Assembly (NCBI GenBank): GCA_017461605.1
Contig: JAFTXN010000006.1
Coordinates: forward strand, 124,001 to 188,000
Length of the DNA: 64,000 bases
DNA from: Bacteroidaceae bacterium
GTDB taxonomy: Bacteria > Bacteroidota > Bacteroidia > Bacteroidales > Bacteroidaceae
Direction of reading: 5' to 3'
In this document: in pieces, positions 35,220 through 43,589 of the stretch
How positions within the stretch are numbered: the first letter of the stretch is position 1
Layout of the letters: each line of letters begins with the position of its first letter
The notes under the pieces: generated by a model
Database searches by the model: none
What the model saw: only the letters and a program-made list of their open reading frames with translations
What the model was told of the DNA's origin: nothing
Position numbers and translations under genes: made by a program

Positions 35220-35906
35220 TCAGCGGCCACGCTGATAACTGATTTCGTAGAAGCAAGGGTACACATTGCTCAAGGCATCACTTTGTCCCTCGGTACTTGG
35301 CAAGATGAGGCGCACCAATGCAATTTCCGAATCGGGAGAGGCTTGACGCCCCAAACGGATAAAGCTCAACGGGATAAGCCATCCGGAAGGCACGGACGAG
35401 GTGGAGTAAAGACTCTTCATCAGTCCGCTGGTAAATGAAGCAGTGAACACACCGAACGAATTGGAGCAGTTCATAATGTCCGGCGTGGTTTCGTAAGCCA
35501 ACACCTTGTTGGTACTCTTCAGACTATCACTTGCTATATCAAATTCGTAATAGCGGCAAATGATTGTGGCTGCCTGACCATTTTCAAGCTTCTGTCCGGT
35601 ACCTTTGCGCACAATCTGCATATATACGCCGGAACCCTTGAACAACACATACTCATTCTTCGATACATCTGTTGTGCTGTCATTAGCATAAAAATCCGAC
35701 TCACTAATTACATTAATGTTACCCGGGACATCCAATAGCACCACGCTATTTTCTGTATCCATCACTCGGCATCCTTTCTTCAGAAAGCTGCTGATTTGAG
35801 CTCTTTCGCGCTCTCTGCGCTCCGCATACGTATCATCCTCATCACAAGAGCAAAACACCCCCGATACACATACCAACGCTATAAGTAAGAACCATATTTT
35901 CTTCAT
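35220..35906 (-). CDS. DUF4827 lipoprotein (FKBP-like)
   Basis: A 228-residue lipoprotein. The lipobox is GVFCSC (about residues 16-21), followed by an acidic stretch. The globular part (about 90-228) has GSGVYMQIVRKGTGQKLENG, like the opening of FKBP-type folds, and ends with VYPCFYEISYQ. I recall this as the DUF4827 family of Bacteroidales. ATG 35904-35906 begins the signal peptide. A -7 element lies at 35937-35944. Function unproven; isomerase residues are not obvious. Confidence 0.75.
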   Translation of the reverse strand: MKKIWFLLIALVCVSGVFCSCDEDDTYAERRERERAQISSFLKKGCRVMDTENSVVLLDVPGNINVISESDFYANDSTTDVSKNEYVLFKGSGVYMQIVRKGTGQKLENGQAATIICRYYEFDIASDSLKSTNKVLAYETTPDIMNCSNSFGVFTASFTSGLMKSLYSTSSVPSGWLIPLSFIRLGRQASPDSEIALVRLILPSTEGQSDALSNVYPCFYEISYQRGR

Positions 35907-35936
35907 TCGTTTCTTGTTTTCTGAATTAAAGCGTGG

Positions 35937-35944
35937 CAAATGTA
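35937..35944 (-). promoter_or_regulatory. -7 promoter element of the DUF4827 gene
   Basis: Minus strand TACATTTG, a full match to TAnnTTTG, 30 bases before the start. No -33 TTTG at normal spacing. Confidence 0.45.
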
Positions 35945-35997
35945 GCAATTTATACTGATGTTTCTACCTTGCTTATGTGAAAAGATGTAGCAAACAA

Positions 35998-36034
35998 AAG
36001 CATCCGGAAACAAAAAGTGAGTTTCCGGATGCTT
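35998..36034 (-). terminator. Terminator downstream of the der-lipoprotein operon
   Basis: A perfect 14-bp stem (35998-36011 with 36021-36034) and a 9-base loop. It is 67 bases past the lipoprotein stop. Confidence 0.8.
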
Positions 36035-36101
36035 ATTATAAAAGATTTTCGCTGCGATCTTTCACACGCGAACATCATTGTCTATTTCCTATGATGGCTT
36101 C

Positions 36102-36527
36102 TCAACGAATGCGCCATTGGCCATTTTTCTTTACAACCGGGAAGAGAATTTCTTCCTCAGTGCTGTCCTTGTACGCAACATTGAGATAGACATTTACCAA
36201 GCTATCACCATTATGCGGTTCCATACGGTTTACCGTTACTGCACTGATACCGCCCTTTTCCTTACGCATCTTGTGCGCTTGCATCTTGAGCATAAACTGC
36301 ATTTGCTGACGATAGCTCATAGGCATGCTATCACACGAAACCATCGCAGCCACGTAGCCGGAATAATCGCCGTGGGCATACATATTATAGAGATGCACTA
36401 CCTCCTTTTCTTTCGGCAGGGCATCATCTCCTCCGATGTTGCCACATGAGCCCAAAGTCCACGCAAAAAACACAACCATGCACCATGTGCAACATTGACG
36501 AACCATTGACATATCTGAATGCTTCAT
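36102..36527 (-). CDS. Small lipoprotein, NTF2-like (DUF4878 type)
   Basis: 141 residues with a signal ending in a lipobox (WTLGSC, Cys about residue 28). The mature part has VVHLYNMYAHGDYSGYVAAM and ends with a beta-sheet tail (FPVVKKNGQWRIR), a pattern of NTF2-like Bacteroidales lipoproteins. It starts one base after the der stop, so it is in the same operon. Substrate or partner unknown. Confidence 0.75.
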   Translation of the reverse strand: MKHSDMSMVRQCCTWCMVVFFAWTLGSCGNIGGDDALPKEKEVVHLYNMYAHGDYSGYVAAMVSCDSMPMSYRQQMQFMLKMQAHKMRKEKGGISAVTVNRMEPHNGDSLVNVYLNVAYKDSTEEEILFPVVKKNGQWRIR

Positions 36528-36528
36528 A

Positions 36529-37842
36529 TTATTTCTGACGAATAAAGATGTTTATTGGCGTCCCACAGAAATTCCAACGCTCACGAATCTTGTTTTCCAA
36601 GAAACGGCGATAGGGTTCTTTTACGTACTGTGGAAGATTTGCATAAAATACAAAAGAAGGGATTTGTGTTGCCGGTAACTGCGCACAATACTTAATCTTG
36701 ATATACTTACCCTTGATGCTGGGAGGCGGATAAGCCTCTATGAGCGGCAACATCTCCTCATTAAGTTTTGAGGTGCTGATGCGTGACTTTCTGCTCTTGT
36801 ACACCTCCTTTGCCACCTCAAGCACTTTGAAAATACGCTGCTTGGTCAATGCAGATGCAAAGATGATGGGAAAATCAGAGAAGGGTGCCATACGACTGCG
36901 AATTGCATTCTCAAAATGTGTAATGACCTGCTGCGACTTGTCCTCCACCGTATCCCACTTGTTTACCACCACAACAATACTCTTGTTGTTACGCTGGATA
37001 ATCTGGAAGATATTCATATCCTGAGCTTCAATGCCTCGCGTTGCGTCTATGAGCAATATACAAACATCGGAGTTCTCAATGGCGCGAATGGAACGCATTA
37101 CCGAATAAAACTCAAGGTCTTCCGTCACTTTGTTCTTCTTTCGAATACCGGCGGTATCCACCAAATAGAAATCGAAGCCGAACTTATCGTAACGAGTCAA
37201 GATGCTATCACGCGTAGTTCCGGCAATATCAGTAACGATATGGCGATCTTCTCCGATGAAAGCATTGATAAGACTACTCTTTCCTGCATTCGGGCGACCC
37301 ACCACCGAGAAACGAGGAATGTCTGCCTCCACTTCCTCTATGGCAGCAGCCGGCATCTTTTCCAAAATCAAGTCAAGCAAATCGCCCGTTCCGCTACCTG
37401 TTGCTGCCGAGATGCAATAAGGATCGCCCAAACCGAGTGAATAAAATTCGGCAGCGGTATATCGGTCTTCGTTATTGTCTGTTTTGTTGGCACAAAGAAT
37501 TACAGGAATTTTTGTACGGCGCAGGATTGAGGCCACCTGCATATCCAAATCGGTTACACCGTTCTTAATATCAACCAAGAACAAGATCACATCGGCTTCT
37601 TCTGTGGCCAGCAATACCTGTTTGCGAATTTCTTCTTCAAAAATATCATCCGAATTCACAACCCATCCACCGGTGTCAACCAGAGAAAACTCGCGCTTAC
37701 CCCATTCACACTTTCCGTATTGACGGTCACGCGTGGTTCCGGCCTCGTCACTCACGATGGCTTGACGTGTACCGGTCAGACGATTAAACAGAGTGGATTT
37801 TCCCACATTGGGACGTCCCACAATGGCTACTAAGTTTGACAT
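36529..37842 (-). CDS. der: Ribosome-associated GTPase Der (EngA)
   Basis: 437 residues with two consecutive GTPase domains and a KH-like C-terminal domain, unique to Der, which matures the 50S ribosomal subunit. Domain 1 has [17 protein letters not shown] and NKTD; domain 2 (from about residue 176) has [17 protein letters not shown] and NKWD. The C-terminus contains [16 protein letters not shown] and FRENKI-like [18 protein letters not shown]. Full length. A conserved cluster places it beside era and fabH. Confidence 0.97.
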   Translation of the reverse strand: MSNLVAIVGRPNVGKSTLFNRLTGTRQAIVSDEAGTTRDRQYGKCEWGKREFSLVDTGGWVVNSDDIFEEEIRKQVLLATEEADVILFLVDIKNGVTDLDMQVASILRRTKIPVILCANKTDNNEDRYTAAEFYSLGLGDPYCISAATGSGTGDLLDLILEKMPAAAIEEVEADIPRFSVVGRPNAGKSSLINAFIGEDRHIVTDIAGTTRDSILTRYDKFGFDFYLVDTAGIRKKNKVTEDLEFYSVMRSIRAIENSDVCILLIDATRGIEAQDMNIFQIIQRNNKSIVVVVNKWDTVEDKSQQVITHFENAIRSRMAPFSDFPIIFASALTKQRIFKVLEVAKEVYKSRKSRISTSKLNEEMLPLIEAYPPPSIKGKYIKIKYCAQLPATQIPSFVFYANLPQYVKEPYRRFLENKIRERWNFCGTPINIFIRQK

Positions 37843-37930
37843 AAATAATCTCCCTCTTTATTTTTGATTTGCGGATTGGCTCTTCTGCCACATCCGTAAA
37901 GTATTTTTCTTTCTGTTCTACGAAAGCCCA

Positions 37931-38812
37931 CTAATCGAGCTTGTATCCATAGTTTTCCAAACGCCGCGTAGAGTTGCGCCAATCCTTATCCACCTTCACA
38001 AATATCTCAAGGAAAATGCTCTTACCAAAGAATTTTTCCAGCGTCTTGCGAGCCTCTGTTGACACTTTCTTTAGCGCCACACCTTGATGACCGATGATTA
38101 TTCCTTTCTGGCTCTCACGTTCCACGTATATCACTGTGCTGATACGTATGTTCTTCTCCGTTTCTTTGAATTGCTCCACCACGACTTCCACGGCGTATGG
38201 TATTTCCTTGTCATAATAGAGCAAAATTTTCTCACGAATAATTTCGGTAACAAAGAAACGGGCCGGTTTATCCGTCCACTGATCCTTGTCAAAATAAGGA
38301 GGACTTTCCGGCAATAGGCTCTTAATGCGCGACAACACATTGTCCACGTTGAAGCGCGCCTTGGCTGAAATAGGATATATCTCTGCTTCGGGCAAGATTT
38401 CCTTCCAAGTGGCCACAAGTGCTTCCAGTTCTTTCTGATTCGAAAGATCAATCTTATTAATTAGCAGAAGCACCGGCACATTCATCTTAACCACTTTGGC
38501 CAGAAATTCACTATTCTTATCGGGCTTTTCAATCACATCGGTAACATAGAGAAGCACATCAGCATCTTTTAATGCCGATTCGGAGAAAGCGAGCATGGAT
38601 TCTTGCAACTTGTAATTAGGCTTCAGAACGCCCGGAGTGTCTGAAAATACAATCTGGGCGTCTTCGGAGTTGATGATACCCATGATGCGATGGCGTGTGG
38701 TTTGCGCCTTGAATGTTGCAATCGAGATGCGCTCTCCCACAAGGAGATTCATCAAGGTCGACTTTCCCACATTAGGATTTCCTACAATGTTTACAAAACC
38801 CGCTTTGTGCAT
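37931..38812 (-). CDS. era: GTPase Era
   Basis: A 293-residue GTPase for 16S rRNA maturation and 30S assembly. GTPase motifs: [12 protein letters not shown] (about residue 11), DTPGVLKP (about 58), NKIDLSN (about 120). The C-terminal KH domain shows ESQKGIIIGHQGVALKKVST and ends in VDKDWRNSTRRLENYGY. Full length. It is followed by der after 88 bases and preceded by a terminator after fabH. Confidence 0.97.
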   Translation of the reverse strand: MHKAGFVNIVGNPNVGKSTLMNLLVGERISIATFKAQTTRHRIMGIINSEDAQIVFSDTPGVLKPNYKLQESMLAFSESALKDADVLLYVTDVIEKPDKNSEFLAKVVKMNVPVLLLINKIDLSNQKELEALVATWKEILPEAEIYPISAKARFNVDNVLSRIKSLLPESPPYFDKDQWTDKPARFFVTEIIREKILLYYDKEIPYAVEVVVEQFKETEKNIRISTVIYVERESQKGIIIGHQGVALKKVSTEARKTLEKFFGKSIFLEIFVKVDKDWRNSTRRLENYGYKLD

Positions 38813-38840
38813 ACCCTGTGTTACTATTGTGTTAGAATAA

Positions 38841-38873
38841 AAGACACGGATGCACGCTGACGCGCCGTCCGTG
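38841..38873 (-). terminator. Terminator after fabH
   Basis: CACGGA (38845-38850) pairs with TCCGTG (38868-38873), with a GC-rich inner part and a T-rich run on the minus strand. It would separate fabH from era. Confidence 0.6.
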
Positions 38874-38938
38874 CCTTGTTATTATTCGCAGTCTGATGTT
38901 TCAGTTTTAATGAAAGCTAAAGAACAATGCAGTTTGCT

Positions 38939-39937
38939 TTATTGAGCATTGTAGCCCCATTTCAGATATGCAGCCCCCCAAGTAAATCCGGCACCAAATG
39001 CCGTCAGCACAAGGTTGTCACCCTTCTTGAGTTGCTTCTCATAATCCCACAAAGCCAAGGGAAGCGTACCGGCCGAGGTGTTACCGTAACGCTGTATATT
39101 CAGCATCACTTTTTCCATCGGCAACTCCAGTCTATTAGCCACAGCCTCGATGATACGTACATTGGCCTGGTGAGGAATCACCCATGCGATGTTATCCTTA
39201 TTAAGCCCGTTGCGCTCAGCAATCAACGCACTGGCATCGCTCATGTTTGTAACCGCAAACTTGAACACTGTACGACCTTCTTGGTGCAAATAGTGCATAC
39301 GATGATCGATAGTGAAATAGCTGGGCGAGCAAACTGAACCACCGGCCTTCATGCAGAGGAACGGAAGTCCCTTACCATCGGTGCGGAGATAAGAATCCTT
39401 CCAGCCGAGATCTTCTGTGGTAGGTTCTACCAGAACCGCAGCAGCCCCATCACCAAAGATGGGACACGTTGCACGATCTGTGTAATCCACGATGCTTGAC
39501 ATCTTGTCGGCACCGCAAACCACAATTTTCTTGTATCTGCCACTCTGTATCATGCCGGCCGCCACATCCATGGCAAACAAGAAGCCACAGCATGCAGCCT
39601 GCATATCAATGGTAAATGCGTTTTTCATTCCCAAGCGCCCTACCACGATACTGGAAGTGGTAGGAAAATGATAGTCCGGGGTTGTTGTGGCCACCAACAA
39701 GCAGTCCACTTCTTGAGGATCGGTTCCAGTCTTCTCAAGCAACTGCTTCACCGCTTTACGCGCCATATAGCTGGTCCCCAATCCTTCTTCATTAAGAATT
39801 CGACGTTCCTTAACACCGATTCGAGTCATGATCCATTCATCATTGGTATCGACCATACGTGCCAATTCGTCGTTGTTAAGAATATACTCGGGCACATAAC
39901 CACCCACACCGGTAATTACTGCATTTATCTTTTCCAT
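38939..39937 (-). CDS. fabH: 3-oxoacyl-[acyl-carrier-protein] synthase III
   Basis: A 332-residue KAS III that condenses acetyl-CoA with malonyl-ACP to start fatty acid synthesis. The active-site Cys is in [12 protein letters not shown] (about residue 116), the His in [11 protein letters not shown] (about 255) and the Asn in [15 protein letters not shown] (about 287). TRIGVKERR near residue 40 is the usual N-terminal signature. Full length. It is downstream of rpmF and yceD, the standard order. Confidence 0.96.
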   Translation of the reverse strand: MEKINAVITGVGGYVPEYILNNDELARMVDTNDEWIMTRIGVKERRILNEEGLGTSYMARKAVKQLLEKTGTDPQEVDCLLVATTTPDYHFPTTSSIVVGRLGMKNAFTIDMQAACCGFLFAMDVAAGMIQSGRYKKIVVCGADKMSSIVDYTDRATCPIFGDGAAAVLVEPTTEDLGWKDSYLRTDGKGLPFLCMKAGGSVCSPSYFTIDHRMHYLHQEGRTVFKFAVTNMSDASALIAERNGLNKDNIAWVIPHQANVRIIEAVANRLELPMEKVMLNIQRYGNTSAGTLPLALWDYEKQLKKGDNLVLTAFGAGFTWGAAYLKWGYNAQ

Positions 39938-40033
39938 TTCTTCTGTCTTTTTGTCGGGCAGCGTTTATCACCATTTCAAGCGAGGCTTTCTCACCTCAGC
40001 ATGAAGCCGACCGACGATTGAGAATAATTAAAT

Positions 40034-40081
40034 GAAAAAAACGAGTAGACGAGCACCATCCTGATGGGTTCGTTCACTCGT
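40034..40081 (-). terminator. Terminator between rpmF and fabH
   Basis: ACGAGT (40041-40046) pairs with ACTCGT (40076-40081), with an inner paired part (ACGAG with TCGT, CCATC with GATGG), then seven T on the minus strand. Confidence 0.65.
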
Positions 40082-40108
40082 TAATTTCAATGCTTGCTTG
40101 CAGCCGTT

Positions 40109-40291
40109 TTATGCTTCTTCCTTCTCGATGGCCAACTTGCCACGATAGTATCCGCAAGTGGGACATACTGTGTGGTAGATGTGCCATGCACCGCAGTTGG
40201 CGCAGAGTGCCAATGTAGGAGCTACTGCCTTATCGTGAGTTCTGCGCTTCAAGGTACGAGTCTTCGACTGTCTTCTTTTAGGATGTGCCAT
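40109..40291 (-). CDS. rpmF: 50S ribosomal protein L32
   Basis: 60 residues. The start MAHPKRRQSKTRTLKRRTHD is the typical L32 opening, followed by two CxxC pairs (CANCG and CPTCG) that bind zinc. Full length. It lies 34 bases after yceD, the usual partner. Confidence 0.97.
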   Translation of the reverse strand: MAHPKRRQSKTRTLKRRTHDKAVAPTLALCANCGAWHIYHTVCPTCGYYRGKLAIEKEEA

Positions 40292-40325
40292 TGTCTTTTA
40301 TTCTTTATATTATTAGTAATTCTTT

Positions 40326-40820
40326 TTAGTATTCTTCGCTTTCTGTATCTTCGTCTTCCACTTCTTCCATCTTGATCTGCTCAAGCATTTCGCTGTTGCA
40401 GTCTTCGGGACGATGCACGCGCTGCATAGGTAGTGCCAATGCTATCATTTCGTAGAGTTCCCAAGCGTAGTTGTATTCTGTCGCTCTCGGAGAAATCATC
40501 ACCACATCGCTATCCGCCACTTCTGCAGCGAGCTCGTTATCCTCATAACATAAGCGGAGACTATCCTCACCCTCTACCTTCGTTTCCATTTCCTCCAAAC
40601 AGCGATCGCATAGCACTCGCACAGCACCACTGAAACTGAAGTTCAAACGAAAGATCTCGCCGGCTACTTCACGGACAACCATATTCACCTTTACTTCACC
40701 GCCCAAGATTTCATCCTGATCCAATTCCGAGAAGAATGCATCTCCCACGCTGAATTCCAGCGAGCAGGCGGTACGACTAATGTCCTTAAGGCTTATTTTC
40801 AGCTTGTCCACTCCATGCAT
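40326..40820 (-). CDS. YceD-family protein (DUF177)
   Basis: A 164-residue protein upstream of rpmF, as in most bacteria, where it is linked to 23S rRNA or L32 function. Cys residues in VLCDRCLEEM (about 68) and the acidic segment EDNELAAEVADSDVVMISP mark the family, and the tail is very acidic. A consensus promoter lies just upstream (40828-40859). Confidence 0.88.
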   Translation of the reverse strand: MHGVDKLKISLKDISRTACSLEFSVGDAFFSELDQDEILGGEVKVNMVVREVAGEIFRLNFSFSGAVRVLCDRCLEEMETKVEGEDSLRLCYEDNELAAEVADSDVVMISPRATEYNYAWELYEMIALALPMQRVHRPEDCNSEMLEQIKMEEVEDEDTESEEY

Positions 40821-40827
40821 AGCGGCT

Positions 40828-40859
40828 GCAAAGTTAGAATTTTCTCATAAGTTAGCAAA
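40828..40859 (-). promoter_or_regulatory. Consensus promoter of the yceD-rpmF operon
   Basis: Minus strand TTTG (40856-40859)-N19-TAACTTTG (40829-40836), a perfect match to the Bacteroidetes consensus. The -7 box is 8 bases upstream of the start codon, so the leader is very short or absent. Confidence 0.75.
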
Positions 40860-41011
40860 GTCATACAAGCATATTTTTTTACTATCGTCAACACTTAGGC
40901 AAAAACTTTGTCAGAAAACACGCTCAACTGCATAGAACCGGCGTAACCGCTACAACCATCAACCAATCCTCGCAAAGCATACCTATCGCGAAAGAAAGCT
41001 TTCTTATTTTT

Positions 41012-41042
41012 TTGAAAAAGGCAAAAAAGCCTGTATCTTGCG
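41012..41042 (+). promoter_or_regulatory. Promoter of tnaA
   Basis: TTTG (41012-41015)-N19-TATCTTGC (41035-41042), close to consensus. The leader to the tnaA start is about 90 bases. The rest of the 320-base gap 40821-41140 shows only the divergent yceD promoter. Confidence 0.6.
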
Positions 41043-41140
41043 AGCCAAAAGGAGAGCGATAAGCTTTGACTTGCTGCAACTGCATCGCCACATCGCCACC
41101 CATGGTCTGCACATTTTTAACCTTATAATACCTAATTACT

Positions 41141-42520
41141 ATGGAAATACCCTTTGCCGAATCTTGGAAAATCAAGATGGTGGAACCCATCCGAAAGAGC
41201 ACCCGCGAGGAGCGTGAGCGCTGGATGAAGGAGGCCGATTACAATCTGTTCCAACTGAAATCCGATCAAGTGTATATCGACTGCCTAACCGACTCCGGCA
41301 CCGGTGCCATGAGCGATCGCCAATGGGCTGCAATGATGATGGGCGACGAGAGTTACGCAGGCTCATCTTCGTTCTTCCAGCTGAAAGACACTATCGAGCG
41401 TCTGACAGGCTTCAACTACGTCATCCCGACCCACCAGGGCCGCGCAGCGGAGAACGTTCTATTCAGTCATTTGGTCACCGCCGGCGCCGTCATTCCCGGA
41501 AACTCCCACTTCGACACCACTAAGGGGCACATCGAAAGCCGCAAAGCCGTGGCGCTGGACTGCACCATCGACGAAGCCAAAAACACACAACTAGAAATCC
41601 CGTTCAAGGGCAATGTAGATCCGAAAAAGTTGGAAGAAGCCTTGCAACAATATGGCGACAAAATTCCGTTCATCATCATCACCATCACCAACAATACCGC
41701 CGGAGGACAACCGGTTTCGATGCAAAATCTTCGCGAAGTGCGTGCCTTGGCCGACAAATACGGGAAGCGTGTCATCTACGACTCAGCTCGTTTTGTGGAA
41801 AATGCTTATTTCATCAAGACACGCGAAGTGGGCTATGCCGACAAGAGCATCAAGGAGATTGTGAAGGAGACCTTTGCGCTGGCCGACGGCATGACGATGT
41901 CTTCCAAAAAGGACGGTCTTGTGAACATGGGCGGTTTCATAGCCACACGTCACGAGGACTGGTACGAAGGAGCCAAGAAGTATTGCATCCCCTTTGAGGG
42001 CTATCTCACCTATGGCGGAATGAACGGACGCGACATGGCAGCACTGGCTGTCGGATTGGAGGAAAACACCGAACTCGACAATATCGAGACACGCATCCGG
42101 CAGGTGCAATATCTCGCAGCGCGTCTTGACGAGTACGGCATACCTTACCAACGTCCCGTGGGCGGCCACGCCCTATTCATCGATGCCGACCGCGTGCTGT
42201 CGAATGTTCCGAAAGAGGAATTTCCGGCACAGACTTTGGCCATCGAACTCTATCTGGAAGCCGGCATCCGCGGTTGCGAAATCGGTTATATCCTGGCCGA
42301 CCGCGACCCCGTAACACGCGAAAACCGCTTCGGCGGACTCGACCTGTTGCGCCTCTGCATTGCACGTCGCGTCTACACTAACAATCACATGGACGTGATT
42401 GCGGCTGCACTGAAGAATGTGTACGATCGTCGCGACAGCATTAAGCACGGTGTGAAAATTGTTTGGGAAACCGAGCTGATGCGCCACTTCACTGTTAAAC
42501 TGGCACGCATCGAAGAGTAA
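41141..42520 (+). CDS. tnaA: Tryptophanase
   Basis: A 459-residue PLP enzyme that splits tryptophan to indole, pyruvate and ammonia. It has LTDSGTGAMSDRQWAAMM, the THQGR loop (about residue 96), NNTAGGQPVSM, DSARFVENAYF and the PLP-lysine SSKKDGLVNMGGF (about 256). The site that holds Arg381 in tyrosine phenol-lyase reads CEIGYILADRD, with Ile in place of Arg, which favours tryptophanase. It predicts an indole-positive organism. No tnaC-like leader with Trp was found. Confidence 0.93.
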   Translation: MEIPFAESWKIKMVEPIRKSTREERERWMKEADYNLFQLKSDQVYIDCLTDSGTGAMSDRQWAAMMMGDESYAGSSSFFQLKDTIERLTGFNYVIPTHQGRAAENVLFSHLVTAGAVIPGNSHFDTTKGHIESRKAVALDCTIDEAKNTQLEIPFKGNVDPKKLEEALQQYGDKIPFIIITITNNTAGGQPVSMQNLREVRALADKYGKRVIYDSARFVENAYFIKTREVGYADKSIKEIVKETFALADGMTMSSKKDGLVNMGGFIATRHEDWYEGAKKYCIPFEGYLTYGGMNGRDMAALAVGLEENTELDNIETRIRQVQYLAARLDEYGIPYQRPVGGHALFIDADRVLSNVPKEEFPAQTLAIELYLEAGIRGCEIGYILADRDPVTRENRFGGLDLLRLCIARRVYTNNHMDVIAAALKNVYDRRDSIKHGVKIVWETELMRHFTVKLARIEE

Positions 42521-42574
42521 GCAAAGCCTTTATTCATAAGGAAAGCCTCAACACATGAGCGCATTCCCTCCCTT

Positions 42575-42594
42575 ATAAATATATAATATTGTAT
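42575..42594 (-). repeat. AT-rich junction motif, copy 5
   Basis: The minus strand reads ATACAATATTATATATTTAT; the motif abuts the ATG of the bcp gene. Confidence 0.45.
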
Positions 42595-43063
42595 GAACAT
42601 CGGAGACCGCATTCCCGACATACTTGGCATCGACCAAGACGGAAAAGAGATCAAGAGTAGCGATTACCGCGGCCGCAAGCTCATTTTATATAGTTACCCC
42701 AAGGCTAATACGCCCGGGTGCACCGCAGAAGCATGCTCATTGCAGAGCCATAGGGCCGAACTCGAAGCGGCCGGCTACGCCATTCTCGGAGTAAGCAAGG
42801 ACAAATCGGCACTTCAGAAGAAGTTTGCCGAAACTCACGGACTGACTTTTCCACTCATCGCTGACACCGAGACCACCTTGCTACAGCAGTTGGGCTGCTG
42901 GGGCGAGAAGGTGGCTTGCGGACGGCGCACCATCGGGACGCTACGCACTACTTATCTTGTGAACGAAGAGGGCTTGGTCGAAAAAATATTCACACCCAAG
43001 GAAATCAAAACCAAGATTCACGCTGAACAAATCCTGAAGTACATTCATTCCGATAAAGAATAA
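42593..43063 (+). CDS. bcp: Thioredoxin-dependent peroxiredoxin (Bcp/PrxQ)
   Basis: A 156-residue peroxidase that reduces hydroperoxides with thioredoxin. The peroxidatic Cys is in TPGCTAEACSLQ (about residue 41), with the resolving Cys five residues on, the Bcp arrangement. The start MNIGDRIPDI and the RTTYLVNEEG tail also fit. It follows tnaA by 72 bases. trxB is in the same chromosomal region, a likely partner. Confidence 0.93.
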   Translation: MNIGDRIPDILGIDQDGKEIKSSDYRGRKLILYSYPKANTPGCTAEACSLQSHRAELEAAGYAILGVSKDKSALQKKFAETHGLTFPLIADTETTLLQQLGCWGEKVACGRRTIGTLRTTYLVNEEGLVEKIFTPKEIKTKIHAEQILKYIHSDKE

Positions 43064-43180
43064 CCATCGTCGGCCATATTACCGAAACAGAGACAAGCAC
43101 TTGCAGGCTGTACAGAATTGATAGCATGCTCTATACGGTCATCCTTATAAATTCCATAGCAGTACCCGACAACACTATCA

Positions 43181-43219
43181 AGAGCTGCCGAATGCCCCGT
43201 CTTCGGCAGCTCTTTTTTT
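43181..43219 (+). terminator. Strong intrinsic terminator after bcp
   Basis: A perfect 12-bp stem (43181-43192 with 43202-43213) followed by seven T. It is about 120 bases after the bcp stop; the 43064-43180 spacer has no supported gene. Confidence 0.9.
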
Positions 43220-43239
43220 CGTCCGCATGGTGTAAAATC

Positions 43240-43296
43240 CTGCAAGGCGTTCTGAAAATTCTGCAGTGCTTGCAGAAAATCGAGAACGCCTTGCAG
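43240..43296. repeat. Nested intergenic palindrome, copy C
   Basis: Outer arms CTGCAAGGCGTTCT (43240-43253) and AGAACGCCTTGCAG (43283-43296) are perfectly complementary. The inner hairpin TTCTGCA (43259-43265) with TGCAGAA (43271-43277), loop GTGCT, is identical to that of copy A (15007-15073). It lies in the spacer before ftsK. Confidence 0.88.
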
Positions 43297-43447
43297 AAAG
43301 TTGCGCTTCCGCAATAAAAGGAGCAGCCCCCACGAAGCGCATCACAAGCGACGACCCAAGAGTTCATCTCCCCTCACGAGGAGAACACATTTCCCGGCAA
43401 AAGATGTTTCGCTCCGTTTTTTTTCGCACACAAACCCATTGTAGCAC

Positions 43448-43478
43448 TTTGCCAATCGCACCGCTTAATGTATCTTTG
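43448..43478 (+). promoter_or_regulatory. Consensus promoter of ftsK
   Basis: TTTG (43448-43451)-N19-TATCTTTG (43471-43478), a perfect match. A short hairpin, AGGCCGGA with TCCGGCCT (43507-43526), sits in the ~105-base leader. Confidence 0.78.
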
Positions 43479-43589
43479 CCAAGCAAAAAAACAAACGAAC
43501 CCACTCAGGCCGGAGTCATCCGGCCTTGTGCCTTTTGTCTATAATGACGGTTCGTCTACTACCTATACACATCAAGACGTTATCACTCA

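Noticed and set aside
41102-41128. Eight-codon frame upstream of tnaA as a TnaC-type leader peptide
   Set aside because: It lacks Trp and the critical spacing of known leader peptides; likely chance.
41141-42520. Tyrosine phenol-lyase instead of tryptophanase
   Set aside because: The residue equivalent to the TPL-specific Arg381 is Ile in CEIGYILADRD, favouring tryptophanase.
43126-43317. 63-codon frame after bcp
   Set aside because: It runs through a strong terminator hairpin and palindrome copy C; not a credible gene.
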